A stretch of DNA of 64,000 nucleotides from Candidatus Gastranaerophilales bacterium (lineage in GTDB: Bacteria; Cyanobacteriota; Vampirovibrionia; Gastranaerophilales; Gastranaerophilaceae). The notes under the pieces were generated by a model. The model saw only the letters and a program-made list of their open reading frames with translations. It was not told where the DNA came from and searched no databases. The stretch spans positions 186,001 through 250,000 of the forward strand of contig CALVAP010000004.1 in the NCBI GenBank assembly GCA_944325625.1, read 5' to 3'. The translations under genes were made by a program, and so were the position numbers. This document shows, one piece after another, positions 15,051 to 24,180 of the stretch. The number at the start of each line of letters is the position of its first letter. Position 1 is the stretch's first letter.

Positions 15051-16217
15051 TTATACTTCTTCTTGGTTTAAAAACTTAACACTGTTTGCTACGTTAGTAA
15101 AATTTGTTCCGCTAGTATTGTTAGTTGAATTTGAACCGGTTAATCCGAAATATGCATTTGGATTGTCTCCTGCTGCTTGAGCTGCAGCTCTTGCATTAGC
15201 TTCGGTTTGTTCTGAATTACCGAATACCGCCTGCGCCGCTGCCGCTTGTGCTGCCGCATTTACTGCTCCGTTACCGTTCATAGCGTTTTCCAGTTGGCTC
15301 AACAAATCCTGCTGTTGAGTGTTAGTCGCCTGCATAACTTGTGGTACAACTTGTGCTGCAGTTGTTAGGGCTTTATCTGCTGCACTCAATATTTTATCAG
15401 CTACACTTGTCTCTTGTTTTGCTGCAGTTTCTGCTTGTGCTGAAGACTGAGCTTTTGTTTTTGCCTGTTCCAATGCTGCCTTATCACTCTCCAACTGCTG
15501 TTTGCTTTGCTCCAATTTTTGTTCTGCTGCTTTTAACTCAGCCTGTGCTTTCTTTTCTTCTGCTTGCGCCTTAGTCAATGCAGCTTTTGCCTTGGCTACG
15601 GCTGCAGCTTTTGTCGGATCTTCGCTTGGTAATGATTCCGCAGCTTGCAAATCCGCTTCTGCAGATTTTACCGATGCTTGTGCTTTTTCTAGTGACGACT
15701 TGCATTCTGTAACTTTTGCTTCATTATCTTTTACTACACCTTCTTGTTGCGTTACTTTATTTTCTGCTTGTGTTTGTGCTGCTTTATCTGCTTGTGCCTG
15801 TTGCGTCGCAGCCGCCTCTGCAGCCTTTGCCTGATTTTGGTTTGCTTGTGCCGTCGTCTTATCACCTTGAGCTGCTGCCTTATTTGACTGCGCTTGTTGA
15901 ACATTGGCGCTATCACCTACAAACCAGCCTTTTACTGTTTCCCAAAGCGTTTGCAGTATCCCCTTGTCTTGTTCACCCGACGCTTGTGTTGCTATATCTG
16001 CAAGTTCTTGACTTGTCATTTGTACCGCATTTGTAGTATTGGTTTTTCCTGCCAACATTGATGGTAACGCACCGGTTGCAGCCGCATTTGTTGTCGCTCC
16101 GCTCATAAACACACTTGGAGAACTCGTCGTAGATGTTGTACTCGTAGTACTTGCCGCTTGTGTGCTTTGCTGCTGTTTTACTCTAATATCTTCCGCATTT
16201 GTTACTTGTATAGCCAT
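15051..16217 (-). CDS. Ala/Gln-rich coiled-coil protein, unknown function (388 aa)
   Basis: The sequence is low-complexity: a Ser/Thr-rich N-terminal tail (residues 10-40), a short ordered part (GILQTLWETVKGWFVGDS near 105), a long heptad-patterned coiled coil rich in Ala, Lys, Gln and Glu (about 115-270), then an Ala/Asn-rich tail. There is no signal peptide or membrane helix. GAGAGG precedes the ATG at 16217. Such proteins may be structural filaments, scaffolds or surface proteins exported by a non-Sec route; the sequence alone does not say which. Its composition is far from its neighbours'. Long opposite-strand frames here are artefacts of the Ala-rich codons. Confidence 0.75.
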   Translation of the reverse strand: MAIQVTNAEDIRVKQQQSTQAASTTSTTSTTSSPSVFMSGATTNAAATGALPSMLAGKTNTTNAVQMTSQELADIATQASGEQDKGILQTLWETVKGWFVGDSANVQQAQSNKAAAQGDKTTAQANQNQAKAAEAAATQQAQADKAAQTQAENKVTQQEGVVKDNEAKVTECKSSLEKAQASVKSAEADLQAAESLPSEDPTKAAAVAKAKAALTKAQAEEKKAQAELKAAEQKLEQSKQQLESDKAALEQAKTKAQSSAQAETAAKQETSVADKILSAADKALTTAAQVVPQVMQATNTQQQDLLSQLENAMNGNGAVNAAAQAAAAQAVFGNSEQTEANARAAAQAAGDNPNAYFGLTGSNSTNNTSGTNFTNVANSVKFLNQEEV

Positions 16218-16310
16218 GATAATACCTCTCTTTATCTCTCATATATATAACAAATATATAGAGATAAAATAATTGCTATATAAATGCGTGTTTATTAAAA
16301 ATTGTTACAA

Positions 16311-17381
16311 CTAGCTTATTTCTCTAATATTACTATGCATTGTCCAGCTTGCTCGCGGACAAACAGCTGCACAAATACCGCAGCCTATACATTTTGTATC
16401 ATCTGAACTGTATATCTTTTCACATTCCGAAATCGCCTTTTGGGGGCAGTTATTCAAACAAATCTTGCAATCAATACAAGTTTCTTTGTTCCAAATCGGC
16501 TTATTCAATCGTCCTTCACCTGTTGTTGTTAAAGGATATACTCTAAAGTCTTCTTCTATAAAATCACCAAAAATTCCGCCTTCTACCCAATTTGTCCGCC
16601 TAAAATCTGCAACAGAGAAAGTTTCTTCTCTCTCATTTAGAGGTTTTGGAACAATTTTTTTCCACTGTGAATAATCTGTCAGTTCTTGCTTTAGGCTTTC
16701 CTTGTCTATGGCTTTTAGGAAATTATCAAAACCTTTATCCAAAAACGCCATATCCTCACTATCAAGCGGCAAAACGGTAACGCTCGGGGCAACATCAGCA
16801 ATTTTTCCACGAAAGTAAATCACTCCCCCAACCATACCAACACAAGAGCGCTCTCCCATTACAGAAGGCATATAATCACACCCGTAACCGCAAATTACGC
16901 CTATACCCCCACCCATAAATTCAAAGCTGAAAGACCCTGTATTTTTCAATACCCAAAACTGTGGCGGATTAAATTTCGGGTCATGTTTCATTAGCGCACC
17001 TGAGCGAGTACCTACCCTACCACCGACATATATTTTACCGCCTGCTGCACAATGAGCTGCTGTATCTCCACAATCGCCTTTTACTACTATCTCTGCACCT
17101 GAATTAAGCCAACCGACATCTGCAGGGGCCGAACCTTCCACTAGGATTTTTGTCCCCGCCATCGCCATTGAGCCTACTCTTTGTCCTGGGTTTGTTACTT
17201 TGAACGTCAGTTTATTCCCTTTTTCTCTCGCCCACAACGAGCCGCCAATATTGTGCTGACCACAAGCGTCTATTTCAAAATCAGTATACCCCTCTTCAAT
17301 CTTTGCATAAATTGTTTGCAAAAGTTGTTGAGTAGACATTCTTTCATTATTTTCAAGTGTTTTTATCTTACAAGTTTCCAT
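16311..17381 (-). CDS. Archaeal-type glutamate synthase, GXGXG-domain subunit with C-terminal ferredoxin
   Basis: Residues 1-230 contain the beta-helical GXGXG domain of glutamate synthase: CGQHNIGGSLWAREKG, VNSGAEIVVKGDCGD-like turns and GGKIYVGGRVGTRSGAL. The C-terminus adds two 4Fe-4S motifs (CIDCKICLNNCP and CIGCGICAAVCP). In bacterial GOGAT this domain is fused to the large chain; here it is a separate subunit, as in many archaea. The ATG at 17381 is favoured because AGGTGA precedes it and overlaps the stop of the central-domain gene; a GTG at 17387 is possible. Last gene of the operon. Confidence 0.9.
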   Translation of the reverse strand: METCKIKTLENNERMSTQQLLQTIYAKIEEGYTDFEIDACGQHNIGGSLWAREKGNKLTFKVTNPGQRVGSMAMAGTKILVEGSAPADVGWLNSGAEIVVKGDCGDTAAHCAAGGKIYVGGRVGTRSGALMKHDPKFNPPQFWVLKNTGSFSFEFMGGGIGVICGYGCDYMPSVMGERSCVGMVGGVIYFRGKIADVAPSVTVLPLDSEDMAFLDKGFDNFLKAIDKESLKQELTDYSQWKKIVPKPLNEREETFSVADFRRTNWVEGGIFGDFIEEDFRVYPLTTTGEGRLNKPIWNKETCIDCKICLNNCPQKAISECEKIYSSDDTKCIGCGICAAVCPRASWTMHSNIREIS

Positions 17382-17387
17382 TTTCAC

Positions 17388-19016
17388 CTAACAAACATAT
17401 TGAATATCCAAACGTTGGGCCACATGCTTATCCACAGTGACCAATGCATCCGAACGCCCTATTGGTAAAGCTGAATTACCAACAGGCGCCATTAGTTTTT
17501 TCAACTCTAAATCCGTTGCTACAAAATAATTAACAAGGTTTTGCGCAACTTTATCAATATCCAAACGCTTCGTCAAACACATATCTTGTGTTGCAATCCC
17601 TGCCGGACATAGCCCCGTATTGCACGCATTACATTTTTCCAAATCATTACCTATACATCCCGCAATTTGAAGCAGTAATCGACCCGTAAAGACACCGTTT
17701 GCCCCAAGACAAATCAACTTGAATGCATCAGCCGCTAGGCTGCCTGTTTGTCCCAAGCCTCCGCCTGCAAAAAGCGGAATTTCGCCCTGTCTTCCTTGAT
17801 GAACAGCTGCCAAATAACAATCACGAAGTTTAGACGTAATAGGATGTCCCGTATGATTAAGCGATATTTCATGCGCCGCACCTGTGCCTCCTGCAAGTCC
17901 ATCTAGGAAAAATCCGCCCACTATATTATATGGATCTCTCAAAAGATTATTGTACACTGCTACACTCGTTACAGAAGCCGCTACTTTTATCGCTACCGGA
18001 ACTTTAAACTTGAATGCTGCATTCATTGATAAAAACATTTTTTGTACACTTTCCTCAATAGAATACAAGCCTTGATGTGTTGGCGGGCTTAATAAGTCTG
18101 CCTTTGGTACTCCTCTTATTTCTTGAACATATTTTGCAACCTTATTTGCCATTAATAAACCGCCATCACCGGGTTTTGCACCTTGACCTATTTTTATCAA
18201 TATTCCTGCAGGATCCTCTACCATATCCGGCATTGCCTGAATAATCCTGTTCCAACCAAAATGCCCCGATGCAATTTGAAGTATCATATATTTTACATAT
18301 TTTGATTTCAGCAGCCTTACCGGAATACCTCCTTCGCCTGTACACATTCTTATCGGGATTCCTAAAACTTCATTCAAATAAGCTGTTGCAATTGCCATCG
18401 CTTCCCACATTCGCCATGAAACTGCACCTATTGACATATCTCCCATTATTACTGGATAAATCCACCTGTTTGGAGGTAAAGATGACGTTAAATCCAATTT
18501 TCCATTACTGTTTTCAAGTCCCAGCTTATCTGCAGACAAAACTCGCCCAAATGGCGTTCTTAACTCAAAAGTATGTCTTGTCGCATCCAATGACGGGTCT
18601 GTCATCTGGGAAATTCGTCCTATCTTTATTTTATCTAACGTTCGACCTTCTGTATTAAGATTTGAACGACCGCCTTTTTTTAAAGACTCTCCCTTATCTG
18701 CTCTATATCTTATTGAGTATCTGTCATCTTTATTTCTTACGGGTTTTATCGCACCGTTTGGACAAACATAAGAGCACATACCACAACCTCTACAATAGTT
18801 AGAGTGCGATACACACTGCTCTATCACCACTATTTTTTCAAAAGACGGTTTTTGTGCTATTGAACCCGATTTTCGTCTTTCTTCAACAACAGGTTTTATC
18901 GCACCAAATGAACACGCAGCAGTACATTTACCACATCTGATACACTTTGTTTCATCGTATTCTATTACCCATGGTAAATCATCTTTATGTAATTCATTTA
19001 CGCCTACTGCTGCCAT
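17388..19016 (-). CDS. Archaeal-type glutamate synthase, FMN-binding synthase subunit with N-terminal ferredoxin domains
   Basis: The 542 residues hold two 4Fe-4S motifs at the start (CIRCGKCTAAC near 25 and CRGCGMCSYVCP near 75) and then the TIM-barrel synthase domain: KIGQGAKPGDGG, GGTGAAHEI and GLGQTGSLAADAFKL. A Cys-rich block (CNACNTGLCPAGIATQD) binds the 3Fe-4S cluster and marks glutamate synthase. It converts 2-oxoglutarate plus channelled ammonia to glutamate. No GltD NAD(P)H subunit is nearby, so ferredoxin is the likely donor. Its start overlaps the amidotransferase gene by 13 bases. Confidence 0.94.
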   Translation of the reverse strand: MAAVGVNELHKDDLPWVIEYDETKCIRCGKCTAACSFGAIKPVVEERRKSGSIAQKPSFEKIVVIEQCVSHSNYCRGCGMCSYVCPNGAIKPVRNKDDRYSIRYRADKGESLKKGGRSNLNTEGRTLDKIKIGRISQMTDPSLDATRHTFELRTPFGRVLSADKLGLENSNGKLDLTSSLPPNRWIYPVIMGDMSIGAVSWRMWEAMAIATAYLNEVLGIPIRMCTGEGGIPVRLLKSKYVKYMILQIASGHFGWNRIIQAMPDMVEDPAGILIKIGQGAKPGDGGLLMANKVAKYVQEIRGVPKADLLSPPTHQGLYSIEESVQKMFLSMNAAFKFKVPVAIKVAASVTSVAVYNNLLRDPYNIVGGFFLDGLAGGTGAAHEISLNHTGHPITSKLRDCYLAAVHQGRQGEIPLFAGGGLGQTGSLAADAFKLICLGANGVFTGRLLLQIAGCIGNDLEKCNACNTGLCPAGIATQDMCLTKRLDIDKVAQNLVNYFVATDLELKKLMAPVGNSALPIGRSDALVTVDKHVAQRLDIQYVC

Positions 19017-20110
19017 CTTCTCACCGTCAAATCATTATCTACTATTACCATTTCTCTCTCATGCGGATATATATCCTGCGATATGTTTCTTCTGGGCATC
19101 AAGTCATTAACGCCGGTAACCTCTGATGTCATTATTACCATATTCTCATCACGACCCACTACTATAGGGCGTAACTTCTTAGAATCACATACGCAAAGCA
19201 ATTTTCCATCAGGCATCACTGCCAATATTGAATTCGGTCCGTTTATTTCAAGATGACCTAAAGATGCTTTTATCCTCAAAAGCACGTCCTTATCTTGCCT
19301 TCTTTCTATCTCCTCAAACGGCAATGGTGTTATTGTGTGCTTAAAATACTCAAGCGGCCACTTTAAAATTTTGTGAATATAATGCAACGTATACAAAAAG
19401 CACTGCGAATCACTTTCAAAACCTATATAGCCCTTGTGAAGTTTCTGCTGGAAAAGCTTATTCTTTTCATAAAAGGTGTTCTCTCCGTTTGCCAAAACTG
19501 TATAGCCGTCAAGGAAAAACGGATGCGCTGCATAACGAACTATGTCATAGTTTGTATTTTGACGACATTGAGCTGTTATAACTTTTGCACATAAGTCATC
19601 ATTCTCTTCCCATAAGCCAAAATAAGTTCCAATATCTTTTGGACAACCAATCTCTTTTAGTGTCAATACATCAGGCCAAAAAGAGTACACATAGCCTATG
19701 TTATCCTTTTCCAATTCTTTTCGTAAAAGAAGGCTTGTTTCCACCAATAGTTCTTCTTTTTCTTCCTTTGTAGCATATTTATGGCTTTTAGGATATTTAA
19801 ATGTTTCAAAAATATAATTTGGCATAGGCTCAATTTTTAAGCCTTTTTCATTATGAACATCCGGCGTCCACTGCAAAACCCTTGTAAAACCTAAATCGTG
19901 CAAAATATCTTCTGCTCTTCTTGTCCCTTCTACGGTTGCAGCCATGGAAAGTGTCGGTAAATCCTTGTAATCTTCAAATATCCCACCCAAATCCTGCATT
20001 ACAAATGCAAAACCCGAATTGTCATGTCCTTTTTGCTGCGAACGCATCAATTTTAATGACACTGACGGGTGTAGATATTTTTTCGATTTTATCGCTCCTA
20101 TTCTGCACAT
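19004..20110 (-). CDS. Archaeal-type glutamate synthase, class II glutamine amidotransferase subunit
   Basis: The protein begins MCRIGAIKSKK, so Cys2 becomes the N-terminal nucleophile after Met removal, as in Ntn-type amidotransferases. Further blocks include QQKGHDNSGFAF (substrate loop) and NGPNSILAVMPDG. It hydrolyses glutamine and supplies ammonia to the FMN subunit encoded next. At 368 residues it is a free-standing version of the GltB N-terminal domain. The start at 20110 is fixed by the N-terminal Cys. It lacks a Shine-Dalgarno but has a near-consensus promoter 7 nt upstream of the ATG. Confidence 0.92.
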   Translation of the reverse strand: MCRIGAIKSKKYLHPSVSLKLMRSQQKGHDNSGFAFVMQDLGGIFEDYKDLPTLSMAATVEGTRRAEDILHDLGFTRVLQWTPDVHNEKGLKIEPMPNYIFETFKYPKSHKYATKEEKEELLVETSLLLRKELEKDNIGYVYSFWPDVLTLKEIGCPKDIGTYFGLWEENDDLCAKVITAQCRQNTNYDIVRYAAHPFFLDGYTVLANGENTFYEKNKLFQQKLHKGYIGFESDSQCFLYTLHYIHKILKWPLEYFKHTITPLPFEEIERRQDKDVLLRIKASLGHLEINGPNSILAVMPDGKLLCVCDSKKLRPIVVGRDENMVIMTSEVTGVNDLMPRRNISQDIYPHEREMVIVDNDLTVRRWQQ

Positions 20111-20117
20111 GGTTATT

Positions 20118-20147
20118 ATTTTATGTCTACAAAACAGCTAGTGTCAA
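20118..20147 (-). promoter_or_regulatory. Near-consensus promoter of the glutamate synthase operon
   Basis: On the minus strand a perfect TTGACA (20142-20147), 18 bp, TAAAAT (20118-20123), then only 7 nt to the ATG. The mRNA would be leaderless or nearly so. No NtrC- or NtcA-type operator is evident. Confidence 0.65.
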
Positions 20148-20212
20148 TATTAAAAACAGGTTTTTGCACAATCTTTATATTATCTTTATATGAAACACTC
20201 TAAATTTAGAGA

Positions 20213-20929
20213 CTATAGATTATCCTCGAAACCTGGCGAACGAGACGGCAAACTTCCATATCCGGGATTTGATGAAACGGTTTTTCTTATATATTTATCC
20301 GTATAGTTTCCTTTTATGAAAAGTTTTTTTAGCATATCTTCCCTAATAACAAGAGGATGATTTATTTGCGCCTGTTTGGGGTAATCTTCACTCAATTGTG
20401 TCCATACGGCAGCCTCCATCGTCCAGGCATAAGTTTCTTCGTTAATCGAATTAAATTCGTCCTGATGCAACGCTTCATGTGCCAACAATGCTGCCAGTGC
20501 TATCGGCGGAGCATCTTTATGTTTTTCATTTACATAAATGTACAGCTTTTCTTTCTTCTTCGTTCCTAAAGCATCAAAATCCGCATATTGAGCACCCATA
20601 TCCGCTAATCTTTTAAATTCTATTTTTATAGGATATTCGCTCAAATTGTTGCCCAATATCGCCAATCGTGAAAAATTTCCAACGCTCTCTTTCATCGCAT
20701 TTAATGCCAAAAGGATTCTAACTTCTGAAGTTACTTTTTTATACTCTTCAAACAATGCCTTAAGCTCATCTTCCGTAATATTTTCCAACTCAAGAGTTTT
20801 GTCTTTCTTTATTCCATGGACTTCTTTTTGAATATCAGGCTTTTTAAATATAAAAGCATTTGCACATACACCATTTGCAAAAAGTGCACTAATCAGCAAT
20901 AAACTTGTTAAACTTCTTCTTATCTTCAT
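20213..20929 (-). CDS. Secreted putative zinc metallopeptidase (HEALH)
   Basis: The protein starts with a clear signal peptide (MKIRRSLTSLLLISALFANG, cleaved after about residue 24). It contains the zincin motif HEALH near residue 151, followed by a Glu-rich segment (EFNSINEETYAW) that could supply the third zinc ligand. It resembles small HExxH proteins of unknown substrate. The start at 20929 is chosen because it places the signal peptide at the N-terminus; an ATG 8 codons upstream is possible. A 14-bp palindrome just after the stop (20198-20211) is at best a weak terminator. Confidence 0.75.
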   Translation of the reverse strand: MKIRRSLTSLLLISALFANGVCANAFIFKKPDIQKEVHGIKKDKTLELENITEDELKALFEEYKKVTSEVRILLALNAMKESVGNFSRLAILGNNLSEYPIKIEFKRLADMGAQYADFDALGTKKKEKLYIYVNEKHKDAPPIALAALLAHEALHQDEFNSINEETYAWTMEAAVWTQLSEDYPKQAQINHPLVIREDMLKKLFIKGNYTDKYIRKTVSSNPGYGSLPSRSPGFEDNL

Positions 20930-21066
20930 ACACCGCTCTTCTATATCACTCATAATACATTATTACATTATTTTTTTTTAAGGACAAATTTTTATAAATC
21001 AATTTACCATGTTAGAATAGATTGACGTAAACTAATGAAAAATTGTTTCCAAAAAAGGAGAAAATT

Positions 21067-21354
21067 ATGACATCACTTGTTAAAGCAAGCCACATCTTGG
21101 TTAAAACAGAAGAAGAAGCAAATGAACTCAGAGAAAAAATCGTAAACGGCGAAACATCTTTTGAAGATGCAGCAGCAATGCATTCGCTTTGTCCTTCCGG
21201 CGCAAATGGCGGAGATTTAGGTTTTTTTGGCAGAGGACAGATGGTTAAACCGTTTGAAGACGCTTGTTTTTCTATGGAAGTAGCTGAAGTTTCCAACCCT
21301 ATTCAAACTCAGTTTGGTTGGCACTTAATCCAACTTACAGGCAAAGAGGATTAA
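21067..21354 (+). CDS. Parvulin-type peptidyl-prolyl cis-trans isomerase
   Basis: This is a single stand-alone PPIC domain of 95 residues: VKASHILVKTEEEANEL at the start, a Gly-rich GANGGDLGFFGRGQMVKPFE centre and QTQFGWHLIQLTG at the end. It lacks signal peptide or chaperone domain, so it is a cytosolic parvulin like E. coli PpiC. AAGGAG 7 nt before the ATG at 21067 fixes the start; the longer frame from 21043 includes that ribosome site. It precedes the aminopeptidase P gene by 12 bases, suggesting a protein-maturation operon acting on prolyl bonds. Confidence 0.93.
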   Translation: MTSLVKASHILVKTEEEANELREKIVNGETSFEDAAAMHSLCPSGANGGDLGFFGRGQMVKPFEDACFSMEVAEVSNPIQTQFGWHLIQLTGKED

Positions 21355-21366
21355 TTAACACAAGAT

Positions 21367-22965
21367 ATGCTAAAAGATAAACTCGTTGACTTTATCAAAG
21401 AAATTGGCTGCGATTATTTAATCGTAAATTCAACAAACGAATTTTTGGTAGAGTATAATGAGCTTGAACAAAACGCAAGATATTTCTTAACAGGCTTTTC
21501 CGGTTCTACCGGAGAAGCTTTACTAAACAAAGAAGGGCAAATTTCCCTATTCGTTGATGGCAGATACCACACTCAAGCTGATAATGAAGTATTCAAAAAT
21601 ATTGAGGTCGTAAAACTCCAGCTTGGGGAAACTTTTTTGTCTGCACTTGAAACCAAACTGATACCAAATTCCAAACTGGCGATTGTTGCTGGAAAAACAT
21701 CATTATCTTTTTATAAAAATCTTGCTAAAACGTTAGGCGAAAAAAATATTGACATTATTGCACTTGACAAAGATCCAGTTTTTGAATTTACGGAACTTAA
21801 AAAGTTTCAAGATGCGCCTATAGTTGATATTCCTTTAAATATTTCTGGAATATCTTCAGCAGAAAAAATAAATACCATCCAAAATCAATTATCACAAAAT
21901 GAAGTAAGAATTATTACCAACCTCGAACAAATTGCCTGGTTACTTAACAAACGCTCGTTTGCACAAAATTTTTCATCTTGCTTTAAAGCGAAAATGATTA
22001 TCGAGAAAGACTCGTATAAAGTATTTAACTCAAATGAGCTTTCTTATTATAACAATTACTTAAAAGATGTCGATAAAATCTTTATATTTTCGCCAAAATC
22101 ACTTTCTTACGGAGATTATTTACTTATCAAAAACAAATCATCTGCGCTTGAAAAAGATGAAATTGAATTGCAAAAAGCTATAAAAAATGCTGCCGAAATC
22201 GAACATATGAAACATTGTTTTGCTAAAACAGATATAGTAGTAACCAAAACATCGGACTATGTAAATAAATCAACTTCTCTAACCGAACAAGAATTAGTAA
22301 AATTTGTAGAAAAAGAATTTTTTGCACAAGGCGCAACATCATTGAGCTTTAATACAATTCTCGCAAGCTCAAAAAACTCTGCTCTTGCTCACTATTCAAC
22401 TGATATGAAAACCGAAACACCAATACAAGAAGGAGCTTTGATACTTCTTGATTGCGGAGCTTACTTTGAAGGTGGCTATGCAACAGATATAACCAGAGTT
22501 TTTTGCATGGGCGAGCCCTCACCAGAAGCCAAAAAAGTTTATACAACAGTCCTTAAAGCAAATTTAAACGCCTACCACATAGAACCACAAAAAAATCTCA
22601 ACGGGTTTAAAATAGACGAAATAGCAAGAAATGTAATAAAGTCGTCAAATTTAGATAACTACAACTTTAATCATGCCACAGGTCATGGGGTGGGAATAAG
22701 TGTACATGAATATCCCCCGTCAATTTCTCCTTCCCAATTAGCTAAAGAACCGCTCAAAGACGGTATGACTTTTACTATTGAGCCTGGGGCGTATAACCCG
22801 TCTTTTGGCGGTGTAAGACTTGAAAATACCGTTTACCTCCAAAATGGAGAAATAAAATCTTTTTCTAAAGTTCGCTTTGAAGAAAAACTTATAGACTATA
22901 GCCTTTTGAACGAACAGGAAAAAATCTGGCTAAAAGAATGGCAGGAGAACGCTTTATGCCTATAG
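21367..22965 (+). CDS. pepP: Xaa-Pro aminopeptidase (aminopeptidase P, M24B)
   Basis: The 532-residue protein has two creatinase-type N-terminal domains (about 1-290) and a C-terminal pita-bread domain. Metal ligands are visible: LDCGAYFEGGYATDITR (two Asp), HATGHGVGISVHEYP (His), FTIEPGAY (Glu) and GVRLENTVY (Glu). It removes N-terminal residues preceding proline. The tripartite architecture matches the long aminopeptidase P type. It lies 12 bases after parvulin and overlaps the following methyltransferase gene by 10 bases. No Shine-Dalgarno is obvious, so coupling to parvulin is likely. Confidence 0.93.
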   Translation: MLKDKLVDFIKEIGCDYLIVNSTNEFLVEYNELEQNARYFLTGFSGSTGEALLNKEGQISLFVDGRYHTQADNEVFKNIEVVKLQLGETFLSALETKLIPNSKLAIVAGKTSLSFYKNLAKTLGEKNIDIIALDKDPVFEFTELKKFQDAPIVDIPLNISGISSAEKINTIQNQLSQNEVRIITNLEQIAWLLNKRSFAQNFSSCFKAKMIIEKDSYKVFNSNELSYYNNYLKDVDKIFIFSPKSLSYGDYLLIKNKSSALEKDEIELQKAIKNAAEIEHMKHCFAKTDIVVTKTSDYVNKSTSLTEQELVKFVEKEFFAQGATSLSFNTILASSKNSALAHYSTDMKTETPIQEGALILLDCGAYFEGGYATDITRVFCMGEPSPEAKKVYTTVLKANLNAYHIEPQKNLNGFKIDEIARNVIKSSNLDNYNFNHATGHGVGISVHEYPPSISPSQLAKEPLKDGMTFTIEPGAYNPSFGGVRLENTVYLQNGEIKSFSKVRFEEKLIDYSLLNEQEKIWLKEWQENALCL

Positions 22966-23720
22966 AAAATGAAATAACCGCTACTTCTAACTCACTGGTG
23001 AAAGAAACCGCAAAACTTGCTCAAAAAAAATATCGAACTGAAACAGGATTGTTTTTAGTAGAAGGTCAAAAATCTGTTGAAGAAGCGTTTTTGCAACCTG
23101 AAATTGAGTTTATCAATATTTTTGTTCTAAAGGAAAAAGCTCATAAATATCCTCAAATTGGAAATAAAATAATTACAAATGAAGCTGTACTAAAAAAAAT
23201 TTCAACAACACAAACAGCTCCCGAAATTGTAGCAGTGGCAAGACAAATAAAGTTTAAGCCTGAAGATATTCAATCCAAAAATAAAATAATCCTGCTTGAG
23301 AATATAAAAGACAGCGGAAACTTGGGAACAATAATAAGAACCTGCTGTGCATTGGATGTTGAAGCCATAATTCTTGCAGGCGAAACCGTTGATATTTACA
23401 ATCCAAAAACTATTCGCTCCGCAGTTGGGAACATGTTTAAAATCCCGTTTTTAGAAGTTCAATCCGTTGAAGACGCAAAAAAAATATTGCCCCAACACAA
23501 ATTTTACGCAACAGTAGTCCCACAAAACGGAACCAAAAGTATAAAAGATATAAAAATCAATGAAAAATCAGTCATACTTTTTGGTTCAGAAGCTTTTGGA
23601 CTAAGCGAAAATGCAATTAGGATTTGCGACGAAAACATAACCATTCCCATTTCTCAAAATGTTGAATCCTTAAACCTCAGCACTGCTGTAACTATATGCG
23701 TATGGGAACTTTTTAAATAA
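22956..23720 (+). CDS. TrmH/SpoU-family RNA 2'-O-methyltransferase
   Basis: The N-terminal 100 residues form the SpoU substrate-binding domain (YRTETGLFLVEGQKSVEEA). The C-terminal half is the knotted SPOUT domain with motif 1 (DSGNLGTIIRTCCAL), motif 2 (LFGSEAFGLSE) and motif 3 (VESLNLSTAVTICVWEL). It methylates a 2'-OH in rRNA or tRNA using AdoMet; the exact nucleotide cannot be told. The start at 22956 has AGGAG 8 nt upstream and lies inside the end of pepP. Confidence 0.92.
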   Translation: MPIENEITATSNSLVKETAKLAQKKYRTETGLFLVEGQKSVEEAFLQPEIEFINIFVLKEKAHKYPQIGNKIITNEAVLKKISTTQTAPEIVAVARQIKFKPEDIQSKNKIILLENIKDSGNLGTIIRTCCALDVEAIILAGETVDIYNPKTIRSAVGNMFKIPFLEVQSVEDAKKILPQHKFYATVVPQNGTKSIKDIKINEKSVILFGSEAFGLSENAIRICDENITIPISQNVESLNLSTAVTICVWELFK

Positions 23721-23755
23721 ATTTGTCACTTGTTTGTACAAATCCTTTTCCGTAG

Positions 23756-23761
23756 TATAAT
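23756..23761 (+). promoter_or_regulatory. -10 box 6 nt before the DUF486 start
   Basis: A perfect TATAAT followed by 6 nt and the ATG at 23768. The -35 region is weak. It belongs to the set of apparent leaderless starts in this window. Confidence 0.5.
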
Positions 23762-23767
23762 AAGCCT

Positions 23768-24109
23768 ATGTTAAGACCATTTTTACCAATAATATTACTG
23801 ACGATATCAAACATATTTATGACCTTCGCATGGTATGGGCATTTAAAATTTCGAAGCTCGGCTTTATGGCTTGTAGTTCTTGTCAGCTGGGGAATTGCAT
23901 TATTTGAATACTGTTTTCAGGTACCGGCAAATCGTATCGGATATGAATACTACGACGCTGCCCACCTAAAAACTATTCAAGAAGTTATAACACTCGTTGT
24001 ATTCTCAATTTTTTCTGTTTTGTATTTAAAAGAACAACTAAAATGGAACTATATTGTTGGTTTTGCCTTCATTATACTTGCAGTGTTCTTCATTTTTAAA
24101 AAGTGGTAA
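23768..24109 (+). CDS. DUF486 (DMT-like) four-helix membrane protein
   Basis: This 113-residue protein has four hydrophobic helices and the family blocks TFAWYGHLKF, SWGIALFEYCFQVPANRIGY and LKTIQEVITLVVFSIFSVLY. DUF486 proteins resemble half-size drug/metabolite transporters and probably dimerise; no substrate is established. The ATG has no Shine-Dalgarno but a TATAAT 6 nt upstream. The coding end overlaps the long form of the next frame only; the preferred start of that gene is at 24181. Confidence 0.88.
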   Translation: MLRPFLPIILLTISNIFMTFAWYGHLKFRSSALWLVVLVSWGIALFEYCFQVPANRIGYEYYDAAHLKTIQEVITLVVFSIFSVLYLKEQLKWNYIVGFAFIILAVFFIFKKW

Positions 24110-24120
24110 ATTCCTCTTTT

Positions 24121-24149
24121 TTGCAAACAACGCAATGTTCTGTTATAAT
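24121..24149 (+). promoter_or_regulatory. Promoter of the secreted hydrolase gene
   Basis: TTGCAA (24121-24126), 17 bp, TATAAT (24144-24149), with transcription predicted near 24156 and AGGA before the ATG at 24181. This supports the short start over the in-frame codon at 24103. Confidence 0.6.
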
Positions 24150-24180
24150 GCAATTTGTTAAGTTTAATGGGTCAGGATTT

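Noticed and set aside
15341-16036. Several plus-strand open frames opposite the Ala-rich gene
   Set aside because: They arise from GC-rich Ala/Gln codons on the other strand, lack ribosome sites and encode Leu/Cys-rich nonsense.
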